The notes: a model not told the origin generated them from the sequence alone. A stretch of 23,217 nucleotides of DNA from Gammaproteobacteria bacterium (GCA_026706425.1 JAPOYW010000193.1:1-23217), one strand, 5' to 3'; shown: positions 14,761 to 22,699, counted from the stretch's first letter. Made by a program: numbers and translations.

Positions 14761-15593
14761 ATCCGGCGACGGTAGCGTTTGGCGACGTCAGACCCCTTCC
14801 CCATGAGCGCCATGATGCGGATCATCGTCAGGCGTCCGGCGTCCTCGCGGAACGTGCGGTCCTGCCGGAGAATGGCCATTGCCTCCTCCAACGCGTCCTC
14901 GTAGCGGCGTTCCGCCGCAAGCAGCACCGCAGCCCGGTAGCGCGCATCCAGGTCGTTGCGGTCCGCCTCGGCGTCCGCAAGCGCATCCCGGAGACTTCCC
15001 ATTCCCGCCGCTTCCTCGAGAATCTCCAAGCGGGTTGCCGGACGTTCGCGTTCGTCCGCTTCCTCCGGAATCGTGCCCAGCACGGTGCGGCCGCCATCGA
15101 CGTCGCCCTTCAACAACAGCACGTCGGCCCACTCCACCTTGAACCCCGCGTTGTTCGGCTCGGCGGCGATCGCCTCCTTGAGAACGGCGAGGGCCCCGTC
15201 GTAGTCCTCGATCTCGAGATAGTGGCCAAGCTGCGACTTGAGCGCGTCGGCGGGCGAGGTGGTTAGGCGGTCGATCAGTTGACGCAGGACACTCTCGCCC
15301 TGGGGTCCCTCCATCTGCTCGGCAAGCTGACCGTCCTTCACCACGCGAATGCTGGGAATGCCCTGCACGCGCAGTTGCTGGGCCAGCGTCTGGTCCTTCG
15401 CGACGTCCGAAAGCGCCAGCGCGAACTTGCCCTGGTACTGGTGCGCCAGTCGTTCCAACGCCGCCTTGGTTTCCGCGGCGGGTGGCACCTGGTCCGTCCA
15501 GAACAGCAGCACGACCGGTACCTGCCTGGACCGTTCGACGACATCGTCCTGAAACCTCGGCAGTTCGACTTCGAATATCGACGGGTTGTCCAT
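14742..15593 (-). CDS. cnoX: CnoX/YbbN-type thioredoxin-like chaperone with TPR region
   Basis: 283 residues from the ATG at 15593 (MDNPSIFEVELPRFQ), close to the 284 of E. coli YbbN. Residues ~1-110 are a thioredoxin fold with the cis-proline loop VQGIPSIRVVKDGQ (77-89). The place of the WCxxC active site reads FWTDQVPPA, so both redox cysteines are gone. Residues ~115-283 are helical TPR-like repeats (GHYLEIEDYDGALAVLKEAIAAEPNNAG, YRAAVLLAAERRYEDALEEAMAIL). CnoX holds unfolding proteins under chlorine stress and hands them to GroEL/DnaK; family members vary in the cysteine motif. A longer open frame upstream of 15593 is Arg-rich and not part of the family. Divergent from the membrane-protein gene at 15719. 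Confidence 0.9.
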   Translation of the reverse strand: MDNPSIFEVELPRFQDDVVERSRQVPVVLLFWTDQVPPAAETKAALERLAHQYQGKFALALSDVAKDQTLAQQLRVQGIPSIRVVKDGQLAEQMEGPQGESVLRQLIDRLTTSPADALKSQLGHYLEIEDYDGALAVLKEAIAAEPNNAGFKVEWADVLLLKGDVDGGRTVLGTIPEEADERERPATRLEILEEAAGMGSLRDALADAEADRNDLDARYRAAVLLAAERRYEDALEEAMAILRQDRTFREDAGRLTMIRIMALMGKGSDVAKRYRRRMFNFLH

Positions 15594-15718
15594 ACCTAAC
15601 CCAGCAGCGGAGTCAGCGGATTCTAGCAGTCTGTCGGTCTCGCGGCGGCTGAAGCACGGACAGGGGGGACAGGGGTCGGCTCGCACGTTGACTTGACCAT
15701 GTACTTGGCGCAGATTGG

Positions 15719-16309
15719 GTGCCTGATCAAACGCACGGCTCCGGAATGCTCGACCGTTACGTCGGAACGCTGGAACGCGCCGGACTAGATCAGTGCGTGC
15801 TTCTCGCGGTCGTGTCGACAGCGGCTTGGTACATCTTGTTCGACGCGACAGGCGGCGACGGGGCGACGCCATTGCCCGGAGCGTGGGGAGACCTGCCCGA
15901 ATGGTTGGCCATGTGGGCCACGGGATCCATATACGCCGCCCTGGTCCTGTACCGGTACATTCCGACCACGTCGAGGGGTGCCCGCGCGGCCATGTTCGCG
16001 TTGGCCGGGGCGGTCAGCTACTGGATCGGCGTGAACTTCACGATATACGCCAGCCCCTTGGACAGCGACGTTGCGACCACGGCGCTGGCCGGCGTGGCGA
16101 CCGCTGCGGGCCTGGGATGCCTGGCTATGACGTTGGGGACGCTACGCTTCTCGGGCGTTTCGTTCGCCGCGCTCTGCACGGCCGGGGGCCTCGGCGGCGC
16201 GGCGGTCGGCGTTGAATGGCTCAGCGAACTGACCGACGAGTTCGTCGTGGGACACCTGGCTTGGCAGGTTCTCACCTGCATCGCGTTCTACTACGCGCCG
16301 GGGAAGTAG
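15719..16309 (+). CDS. Unknown multi-span membrane protein
   Basis: 196 residues from a GTG, or 187 from the ATG at 15746 (MLDRYVGTLERAG), which may be the better start. About five hydrophobic segments: CVLLAVVSTAAWYILF, WLAMWATGSIYAALVLY, AMFALAGAVSYWIGVNF, TTALAGVATAAGLGCLAMTLG and VSFAALCTAGGLGGAAVG, with an aromatic end (LAWQVLTCIAFYY). I do not recognise the family. It is convergent with the FAD oxidoreductase gene, 9 bases apart. Actinobacterial tms loci carry a small third gene, tmsC; nothing visible here supports equating this gene with it. Confidence 0.65.
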   Translation: MPDQTHGSGMLDRYVGTLERAGLDQCVLLAVVSTAAWYILFDATGGDGATPLPGAWGDLPEWLAMWATGSIYAALVLYRYIPTTSRGARAAMFALAGAVSYWIGVNFTIYASPLDSDVATTALAGVATAAGLGCLAMTLGTLRFSGVSFAALCTAGGLGGAAVGVEWLSELTDEFVVGHLAWQVLTCIAFYYAPGK

Positions 16310-16318
16310 CCCACGGAT

Positions 16319-17683
16319 TCAACGCGCACGCACGCACTTCTCGTAGAGCTCACCCAGTGCGCCCTGAGGATCGTACGTCTCCTTCAGCTTCCGGAACGCG
16401 TCGCCACCGTAGATACGATGGAAATCCCGTTCAGGATAGAACGACGACGAGTAAAGCGACTTGATGCCCCCCAAGTCGGTTACGGCGTCTTCCACGATGC
16501 GGTTGAAATGCCCTTCCGGGTAGCCGATGCAAAAGCGCAGCGTGTCCCAGAAGCCGAAGTTCACATAGCGGTCGGCCGGGGCCGGGAACAACGGCGACGA
16601 AACACCCGAGCGGTTCCGAACCGGGCAGATCCAGACCGGCAGGATGCCGATCTCGCGCATGAACAGTTCGAGGAACTCCGGCGCCGTCGCCAGGGGCAGG
16701 TCGACGTCCTGGATGACCGACTCTCGCCGATAGCCGCCCAGCCGTTCCGCGGTCTCCAGGAGCCGCCAGCGGCTGTTCCAGCGCATGACCCGCTGGTAGA
16801 ACCGAGACCCTAGGCGTTCGCGTCCTAATAGCCGGCGAACCACGGGATGCTGGGCGCCCAGGTTCTTGGAGCACCAGAACCAATCGGTGTCCCACCGCCA
16901 GATGTAGTCCCGGACCGAAAGGTAGTCCTTCTCGCGCGTGCGCAACGACTGGTAGTAGATGTCTTCGAATGTGTAGTCGCTCGTACGCTCGGCCGTGTCG
17001 ACGAACCGCCCGGTGGTCAGCACCAGGTCGGCGGCGGCGAACGCCACGCCGTCGAGGAAGTCGATGTCCGCGTCGTCGTAGGCCGTACCGAGCGCCGCGA
17101 AGAACTCCTTACGGTCGGCGAATCGCCGGTGGCGCACCTCGACGTAGTCCCGCACCGGCATTGTCTCGATGCGCAGGCGCGTGGCGTAGCCCAGGGTGGC
17201 GTAACTGTTCGGCATGCCGGCGAAGAGACCGGCATGCTCGTTGTCCCGCGTACAGGTGACGATCCGGCCGTCGGGAAGGGCCACGTCCATTTCGAGAACG
17301 GTTTCGTGAACCAATCCATGGCGGAACGACGTCGCCTCGATGCCAATACCCGCTACCGCGCCGCCGACCGTGATGGACTTGAGTTGCGGTACGACCCGAG
17401 GCATGACCCCGTGCCGCAACGTGACGTCCACGAGCGCGTCGTAGGGGATCATGCCCTCCACGTCGGCCCAGCCCGCGCCCGCATCCACCTCCAGCACGTG
17501 GACCAATTCGGCGGCGGGTAGCCCTCGCTCCTTGACGGCGCGGTCTCGGAACAGGTTCGACAACGGCTTGTCGAGCGACGGTTCCGTGCCGTTCTGGGCA
17601 CAAGCCCGGGCCAGGGCATCCGCGAATGCCCGGGCTCGACGGTTGTGGTCGCTGCCGGCGTGGGAGCCGTCGCTGGCGATCAT
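16319..17683 (-). CDS. FAD-dependent oxidoreductase, DHCR24-like (candidate TmsA)
   Basis: 454 residues. The FAD-binding type 4 (VAO/PCMH) domain is clear at ~62-175: VLEVDAGAGWADVEGMIPY, then PRVVPQLKSITVGGAVAGIG and IEATSFRHGLVHETVLEMDV. The TVGG..GTGIESSS..GL pattern is that of DHCR24/Diminuto sterol reductases and of bacterial TmsA. A C-terminal domain with PVWICPVRN and YVNFGFWD follows. Its ATG overlaps the stop of the upstream methyltransferase gene (ATGA at 17680-17683), so the two are translationally coupled. In TmsA/TmsB systems TmsB methylates the double bond of an oleoyl phospholipid to a 10-methylene chain, and TmsA reduces it to 10-methyl. This pairing makes that reaction the leading hypothesis. 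A role in furan-fatty-acid or other lipid chemistry is the alternative. Confidence 0.85.
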   Translation of the reverse strand: MIASDGSHAGSDHNRRARAFADALARACAQNGTEPSLDKPLSNLFRDRAVKERGLPAAELVHVLEVDAGAGWADVEGMIPYDALVDVTLRHGVMPRVVPQLKSITVGGAVAGIGIEATSFRHGLVHETVLEMDVALPDGRIVTCTRDNEHAGLFAGMPNSYATLGYATRLRIETMPVRDYVEVRHRRFADRKEFFAALGTAYDDADIDFLDGVAFAAADLVLTTGRFVDTAERTSDYTFEDIYYQSLRTREKDYLSVRDYIWRWDTDWFWCSKNLGAQHPVVRRLLGRERLGSRFYQRVMRWNSRWRLLETAERLGGYRRESVIQDVDLPLATAPEFLELFMREIGILPVWICPVRNRSGVSSPLFPAPADRYVNFGFWDTLRFCIGYPEGHFNRIVEDAVTDLGGIKSLYSSSFYPERDFHRIYGGDAFRKLKETYDPQGALGELYEKCVRAR

Positions 17684-18999
17684 CCGGCCGCCCGGGGCGC
17701 CGAAGACTCCTCGGACGAGCGGCGGGGCTCTTCCATGCGAGGGGCAAGCCCCTCGCGCTCCCCCGCCGAGGGCTGCTCATAGAGGTGTTCGAACGTCATC
17801 GGGTAGGACGCGGTGTCGACATTGCCCTTGCTGAACAGAACCTGGAAGAGATTGGTCTGCGAGGCCTTCGACCGGAACATCTCCGCGCAGCCGATCAGGT
17901 AGGTGCGCCAGATGCGCAGGAATCGTTCGTCGAAGCGATCGGGGTCCATGGCCCGGATGGTCTCCCAGTTGGCATCGAACTTCTCGGTCCAGGCATCCAG
18001 CGTCAGCGCGTAGTGGCGGCGCAGGTTCTCGACATCCAGGATCTCGAGGCCCTCGGCTTCCATGGCGTCGAGCGCTTTCGACAGGCTGGGGATCCAGCCG
18101 CCCGGGAAGATGTACTTGCGGATGAAGAAGTCGGTTTCGCGATCCCCGACGTGGCCGATGAAGTGGATGAGCCCCAGTCCGCCCGGCTTGAGGGCATTGG
18201 CGTGAGCCCGGATCACCTCGCGCAGTTGATGACGCCCAGCGTGCTCGAGAACGCCGATGGAGACCACCTTGTCGTAGACGCCGAACCCTTCGCGAACGTC
18301 CGCCTCGTGCATCGTGAGTTGATCCTCGAGGCCCTTTGCCGCGATCTTCGCCTTCACCCAGTTGGCCTGTTCGGTGGTGGTGTTGACTCCCGTGACCTGG
18401 ACGCCGCGCTCCTCGGCGGCATAGAACATGAAGCCGCCGAAACCGCAGCCCATGTCGATGACGCGCTCGCCCGGCTCGAGCCGCACCTTGCGCGCGACGT
18501 GTTCCATCTTGGCGATCTGCGCCTCGAGGATGCTCTGCTCCGGATGCTGGTAGTAGGCGCAGGTGTACATGAGGTAGGGGTCGTCCAACATCTTGGAGTA
18601 GAACTCGGCCCCAAGCCCGTAGTGGAACCGGGCGTTCTCCTTAGGCGTCGCGTTCGGGCGGTTGTTGAACCTCAAGCCGTGCCAGCGGTTGCGGATCTTG
18701 ACGAGCAACCCGGCCGAGTCGTCGAAGCCCGACGAAAAACCGATCGCCATGATCTTGCGGAGATCGCCTTCGATGTCGATCTCGCCGTCGAAGTAGGATT
18801 CGAGGACACCGATGTGACCGAAAACGACGGTTCGAAGCGCCGCCCGCGTGGATTTGATGTGGATGGTCACCTCGGGTTCGCCACGTCCGCCGGTGATTTC
18901 CATGCCGTTCGGGAACACCGCCCGGAACGGCAACGCCGTGGCGGCACCGATGCGTGCCATGACGTTGCGCACCAGGCGGCTCGCCAATGCCTTGATCAT
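17680..18999 (-). CDS. CFA-synthase-type phospholipid methyltransferase (candidate TmsB)
   Basis: 439 residues from the ATG at 18999, with GGGAG upstream. An N-terminal lipid-binding domain (~40-115, including GVLESYFDGEIDIEGDL) precedes an AdoMet methyltransferase fold. Cfa family residues are intact: YTCAYY (C147), motif I IDMGCGFGG (181-189), SIGVLEHAG (E252), IHFIG (H279, I281, the bicarbonate site) and RRHYALTLDAW (Y330). The enzyme should therefore transfer a methylene or methyl from AdoMet to an unsaturated acyl chain of a membrane phospholipid. Coupling to a DHCR24-like reductase favours 10-methylene formation (TmsB) over cyclopropane formation. A polar Ser/Glu/Arg-rich tail of about 30 residues follows the catalytic domain. 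Anbu lies 31 bases upstream. Confidence 0.9.
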   Translation of the reverse strand: MIKALASRLVRNVMARIGAATALPFRAVFPNGMEITGGRGEPEVTIHIKSTRAALRTVVFGHIGVLESYFDGEIDIEGDLRKIMAIGFSSGFDDSAGLLVKIRNRWHGLRFNNRPNATPKENARFHYGLGAEFYSKMLDDPYLMYTCAYYQHPEQSILEAQIAKMEHVARKVRLEPGERVIDMGCGFGGFMFYAAEERGVQVTGVNTTTEQANWVKAKIAAKGLEDQLTMHEADVREGFGVYDKVVSIGVLEHAGRHQLREVIRAHANALKPGGLGLIHFIGHVGDRETDFFIRKYIFPGGWIPSLSKALDAMEAEGLEILDVENLRRHYALTLDAWTEKFDANWETIRAMDPDRFDERFLRIWRTYLIGCAEMFRSKASQTNLFQVLFSKGNVDTASYPMTFEHLYEQPSAGEREGLAPRMEEPRRSSEESSAPRAAG

Positions 19000-19030
19000 T
19001 TTCTTCCCAAGCTCCCTTTTGGCCTGTATC

Positions 19031-19810
19031 TCATGGTCGGCGTCGGGGAATCTGCACGGTCGTGTCGTCTTCCACAGCGACGGGTGCGCTCGGCAGGTTC
19101 TCGAAAGCCGTGCGGATGTTCTCCGCCCACATTCTGCGCAGGCCAAGCAGGTACTCGTCGTCCTCCTCGAGCAGGTGGTGGGTTCCCGGGGAGAACGTGT
19201 CGGTCCGGTAGACGTGGTATTCCACCGGCGGCCCAACCGTCGCGTTGCTGCGCATCGTCGAGTCCATGGACACCAACGCGCACTTGAGGGCGGCGTCCAG
19301 CGTCGTACGCCGGGTGATGATCCGGTCGAGGATCGGCTTGCCGTACTTGACCTCGCCGATCTGCAGGTACGGCGTGGAGATCGATGCACGAACGAAGTTG
19401 CCCTCCGGATAGATCTGCTCGATGCCCGGTCGGCCGCCATGGATCTGGCCCCCTAGGATGAAAGATGCCTCGGGCACGAACTCCTCGGTGTTGGCGCCCG
19501 GCCGCACGCCGCGGTGCTTCTCCTGTTCCTCGGTGCTGATCCCGCCCACGTACTCGGCCGCGGCTTGCAGGTCTTCCACGTTCGTGAGGTTGATCCGGGC
19601 GGACGAGCGGATATCACGCCGGATGCGCGTCACCACGCCTTGGCTGGTGGCCAGATTGCCGGACGACAGCAACGTCAGCGTCCGCTCGCCATCGCCGCCG
19701 AAGCGGTGCATCTTGCTGTGGGTGCTGATGTGGTCCGCCCCGGCGTTGGTACGCGAGTCCGACGCGAACACCAAGCCCTCGTCGACGCGGATCGCCAGGC
19801 AATAGGTCAT
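19031..19810 (-). CDS. Anbu proteasome-like Ntn-hydrolase peptidase
   Basis: 259 residues with AGGAAGG before the ATG. The N-terminus MTYCLAIRVDEGLVFASDSRTNAG is the Anbu/HslV type: Thr2 becomes the N-terminal nucleophile after Met removal, with Asp18 and Lys33 as the other catalytic residues. Further Anbu-like segments are LLSSGNLATSQ, FILGGQIHGGRPGIEQIYPEGNFVRAS and LDAALKCALVSMDSTMRSN. Anbu forms open-ring assemblies; its substrate is unknown. It is usually encoded beside a transglutaminase-like protein, an alpha-E domain protein and a circularly permuted ATP-grasp protein; none is here. Instead it sits 33 bases after a thiol dioxygenase and 31 bases before a phospholipid methyltransferase, on one strand. 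Confidence 0.9.
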   Translation of the reverse strand: MTYCLAIRVDEGLVFASDSRTNAGADHISTHSKMHRFGGDGERTLTLLSSGNLATSQGVVTRIRRDIRSSARINLTNVEDLQAAAEYVGGISTEEQEKHRGVRPGANTEEFVPEASFILGGQIHGGRPGIEQIYPEGNFVRASISTPYLQIGEVKYGKPILDRIITRRTTLDAALKCALVSMDSTMRSNATVGPPVEYHVYRTDTFSPGTHHLLEEDDEYLLGLRRMWAENIRTAFENLPSAPVAVEDDTTVQIPRRRP

Positions 19811-19843
19811 CGCCTTCCTGTTTACTTCACGCGCCTTGTGTCG

Positions 19844-20551
19844 TCAACGGGGGCTGACAGACGCCTCGGCTTCGAATACGCCATCGCGACCTAGGTAGGG
19901 GGTCGAGTCCATGGCGTAGTACCTCGATCGTCTCACGCGGTCGCGGTCGTAGGGCGGGGTGAACACATCGATCATGCGGGTGAATTGCAGCGCACTTAGC
20001 ATGTGGATGTTGCCTCTCGTCGCGGTGAGCGTGGCGGTGTCTCCAGGGGCCATCTCGAGATGACGCTCGAATCTCAGCAGGGGATTGCCGTTCTCGGCGG
20101 TCTGTTGCAGCTTGTCGTAGTGGTCGACAACGATCCAACCCGTCGTGCAATAGACCACGCCGGTCATGTCCGGATGATCGTGCAGAGGGATCTCTTCGCC
20201 GGGCTCGAAGTCCAGCAGCGAAACCTGGAACTGACGCTCGTGGTACATCCTGCGGATCTCGGGGAAGTGCAGGTTCAGGTTCCTGTAGCGATCGATGTAC
20301 TCGACGATCTTGCGGTCATCCAGCTTCAACCGTCGCACAAGCCCCTCGATTTCCCTCGTATAGGTGTCCTGGTTCCAGTTCGGGGCAAACTGCGATCTCG
20401 ATAGCTCGTGGCACAACTCGAGAAAGCGTTCCCAACTCACGGACTCCGATTCCCCGGCCAAGGCGGCGCGGGCAACGGCCCCTGAGGCGGCAAGCGCCAG
20501 CAACATCTTGCCGGACATGGCGATCACGGTACGTCGAGAGATATTGGTCAT
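19844..20551 (-). CDS. Tat-exported ADO/PCO-type thiol dioxygenase (cupin)
   Basis: 235 residues. The N-terminus MTNISRRTVIAMSGKMLLAL has a twin-arginine signal (SRRTV) followed by a hydrophobic stretch and ARAALAG as a likely cleavage region, so the enzyme is predicted to be folded and exported to the periplasm. The mature part matches the PCO/ADO family of non-haem iron thiol dioxygenases: the iron histidines in PLHDHPDMTGVVY (H124, H126) and GNIHMLSA (H183), and the closing VFTPPYDRDR plus a Tyr-Tyr at 211-212. Known members add O2 to cysteamine or to N-terminal cysteines of proteins and act as oxygen sensors inside eukaryotic cells. An exported bacterial version would act on extracytoplasmic thiols; the substrate is not known. 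It is first in the four-gene unit and divergent from the RES gene. Confidence 0.82.
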   Translation of the reverse strand: MTNISRRTVIAMSGKMLLALAASGAVARAALAGESESVSWERFLELCHELSRSQFAPNWNQDTYTREIEGLVRRLKLDDRKIVEYIDRYRNLNLHFPEIRRMYHERQFQVSLLDFEPGEEIPLHDHPDMTGVVYCTTGWIVVDHYDKLQQTAENGNPLLRFERHLEMAPGDTATLTATRGNIHMLSALQFTRMIDVFTPPYDRDRVRRSRYYAMDSTPYLGRDGVFEAEASVSPR

Positions 20552-20582
20552 GTCGATTCAGCCACGGGCAGCCATCCAGTGA

Positions 20583-20613
20583 TTGTTACACGACGAACTG
20601 CAGCTCATATAGC
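20583..20613 (+). promoter_or_regulatory. Possible promoter of the RES gene
   Basis: TTGTTA (20583-20588, 4 of 6 to -35) is followed after 19 bases by TATAGC (20608-20613, 4 of 6 to -10). Transcription would start almost at the ATG at 20625, implying a very short leader. The 73-base gap also has to hold the promoter of the divergent dioxygenase unit. Confidence 0.3.
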
Positions 20614-20624
20614 TTGTAGTTGGA

Positions 20625-21338
20625 ATGCCTGAGCAACCGGCGCCGCCCCCCGATCTGGGAGTCATTCATCGCCGATGGACTCGGATCGTTCGTGTCAACA
20701 CCGACAAGGCGCCACTAACGGAGATGTTCTCGAGTCCCGAAGATCGCGAGGCAGCCCGGGAGGTCGCGGCGATAGCCGACGACATACTCGTCTCTCCAGC
20801 GCGCCTTTCGCCTTCCCCACAGCCGCCTCGTCGGCAATCCGGGGCGGCGGTGCGAATGGCTCCCTTTGCCGCACTAGGCCAACCCAGTCGGTTCAGCGAC
20901 GGCTCCTACGGAATGCTCTATGCGGGTCTCGACAGAGATACCGCCATTGCGGAGACAGTGATCCACTCGGAGCGACACCTTCGGGCTACCCACGAGGCCC
21001 CCATAGAATTCGACATGCAAAGCTACGTGGGCGTGGTCGACAAACCGCTGGAAGATTTGCGGGGCACCGCCTTCGCGCATCTTCACCAAACGTCGCTCGA
21101 GACCTGGCCCGTCTGCCAGGCATACGGTCGCGAACGTCGACGTGCGGGTGCCTGGGGGTTCTTGTACCCCAGTACTAGGCGCCAGGGAGGCGAATGCATC
21201 GGCGCATTCCAGCCAAACGCCGTGTCGGTTCCAACTCGTGACACCCTATACCGGTATTGCTGGAACGGCGCGACCGTGCATCGTGTATTGACGATCAGCG
21301 AGGTGCGGGACTTTGCGGCAACGTACAGGATGGCGTAG
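20625..21338 (+). CDS. RES-domain protein (NAD-degrading toxin family), no adjacent antitoxin
   Basis: 237 residues from the ATG at 20625. The RES core is visible: RRWTRIVRV (16-24), the arginine in QPSRFSDGSYGMLYAGLD (R89, Y99), TAIAETVIHSERHL (E110) and GFLYPSTRRQGGECIGAF (S183). Arg, Glu and Ser are the residues that name the family. RES toxins bind NAD+ and destroy it by phosphorolysis or hydrolysis, and are normally held in check by a Xre/MbcA/ParS-type antitoxin encoded directly upstream. Here the upstream 73 bases cannot encode one, and the downstream gene on the opposite strand is mgtE. It is therefore a solitary RES gene or one with an antitoxin elsewhere. Confidence 0.85.
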   Translation: MPEQPAPPPDLGVIHRRWTRIVRVNTDKAPLTEMFSSPEDREAAREVAAIADDILVSPARLSPSPQPPRRQSGAAVRMAPFAALGQPSRFSDGSYGMLYAGLDRDTAIAETVIHSERHLRATHEAPIEFDMQSYVGVVDKPLEDLRGTAFAHLHQTSLETWPVCQAYGRERRRAGAWGFLYPSTRRQGGECIGAFQPNAVSVPTRDTLYRYCWNGATVHRVLTISEVRDFAATYRMA

Positions 21339-21346
21339 GTGCGTCG

Positions 21347-22699
21347 TTAAAGCCACCCCAATGCCAGCGTCGCGATCCCCAGCACCAGGAAGAATCCGCA
21401 CATATCGGTGACCGTGGTCAACACCGGGCCCGACGCCACCGCGGGATCGGCGCCTAGGCGTTTCAGCAACAACGGCACGGTGCCGCCGATGGAGACCGCG
21501 ACCACGGTGTTGATGGCCAGCGCGCCGGCTACAACCGCACCCAAGGCGGGGTTGCCCTTCCACAACCACGCCGCAATGCCCAGCAGCAAACCGAGCGCAA
21601 GGCCGTTCAAGACGCCCACCTTGGCTTCCTGCCACCAGACCCGGAGCGCATCGCGCGGGCTCACCACGCCCAGCGTCAACTCCCGCATGCTGACCGCCAC
21701 CGCCTGGTTGCCTGAACAGCCGCTCATGTCCGACACGATGGGCAGGAACACGGCGAGCGCGATCACCGCCGCGAGCGTCTCCTCGAACAACGCGATCACG
21801 CTCACCGAGATCATGTTCAGGACGATGTTGATGGACAGCCACGACAATCGCCGTCCCGAACGCTCGGCCAGCGGCATGCTGCGCAACTCCTCGCCGCCCA
21901 CGATGCCCTGGGACTTCAGGTGGTCGTCGGTGGCGCGCTCGACCAGGGCGTCGTCGACGTGTTCGCGCTCGACGACGCCGAGCATCCGGCCGGCATCGTC
22001 GGTCACCGGCAACGACAGCACCTCCGATTCCTCGAGACAGGCATCGACCGTTGCCAAATCGGCCTCGGCGTTGACAGCCGTAGGACGGTTCATCAGCGAA
22101 CCGATCGTCGCCGCGGGCGGTGCCGCTACGAGGTTGCGGGTACGCACCACGCCCGCGAGAAACCCGTCCGATTCGACGACGTAGGCGTACTGGAGCAGGC
22201 AACGGGAGAGATCGCGGACACCGGAAGTCAATTCCATCAACACCTCCCGGGCGGTGGCGGATGCCGGAAACGCCAAGTACTGGCGCACCATCAGGCCACC
22301 CGCCGACTCGGGTGGGTAGCTCAAAAGCTCACGGGCTTCCCGGGCCGACTCCGGGGCCATCGCACCGAGAATGCGATCCATGTCCTCGTCTTCGACCTCG
22401 GCGAGCACGTCCGCCCGTTCGTGGCTCCGCAACGCGGTGACGATGGACGCCGCCTCCGCCACCGGCAGCGCCTCGATCAGGTCGGCGGCGACCTCGTCGG
22501 GCACGTCCTCGATGAACTCCGCCGCCGTTTCCGGCTCCACCGCCACCAGGATGGCGTGGCGTTCCTCCGACTCGAGGCGGAACATGGCCCGCACCACGTC
22601 CGCACCGGAGAGCGTCGCCAAGTAGCGGTCGATTGCGTCCGGATCGTCAGCGACCAAGGTCTTGAGCCGAGCCGCCGGCTCGATTTCCGCGATTTCCAC
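21347..22699 (-). CDS. mgtE: MgtE-family magnesium transporter
   Basis: 450 residues with the full MgtE layout. Residues ~1-115 are the helical N domain (DVVRAMFRLESEERHAILVAV...VPDEVAADLIEAL). Residues ~125-245 are two CBS domains starting with YPPESAGGLMVRQYLAFP, the usual MgtE boundary. Residues ~265-450 are five hydrophobic helices (LSWLSINIVLNMISVSVIALFEE; FLPIVSDMSGCSGNQ; the pore-end motif ASGPVLTTVTDMCGFF). The channel takes up Mg2+ and closes when cytosolic Mg2+ fills the N/CBS domains. The final helix has TDMCG where many homologues have NDVTG; the acidic residue is kept. It is convergent with the RES gene, 8 bases apart. No M-box-like leader is evident in the 143 bases upstream. 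Confidence 0.93.
   Translation of the reverse strand: MEIAEIEPAARLKTLVADDPDAIDRYLATLSGADVVRAMFRLESEERHAILVAVEPETAAEFIEDVPDEVAADLIEALPVAEAASIVTALRSHERADVLAEVEDEDMDRILGAMAPESAREARELLSYPPESAGGLMVRQYLAFPASATAREVLMELTSGVRDLSRCLLQYAYVVESDGFLAGVVRTRNLVAAPPAATIGSLMNRPTAVNAEADLATVDACLEESEVLSLPVTDDAGRMLGVVEREHVDDALVERATDDHLKSQGIVGGEELRSMPLAERSGRRLSWLSINIVLNMISVSVIALFEETLAAVIALAVFLPIVSDMSGCSGNQAVAVSMRELTLGVVSPRDALRVWWQEAKVGVLNGLALGLLLGIAAWLWKGNPALGAVVAGALAINTVVAVSIGGTVPLLLKRLGADPAVASGPVLTTVTDMCGFFLVLGIATLALGWL

Noticed and set aside
15719..16309. Equating the unknown membrane protein with TmsC
   Set aside because: It is convergent, not co-transcribed, with the reductase gene and shows no recognisable similarity by eye.
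17626..19287. 553-codon open frame on the plus strand opposite the methyltransferase and reductase
   Set aside because: Composition typical of an antisense shadow; the opposite strand carries intact catalytic motifs in two genes.
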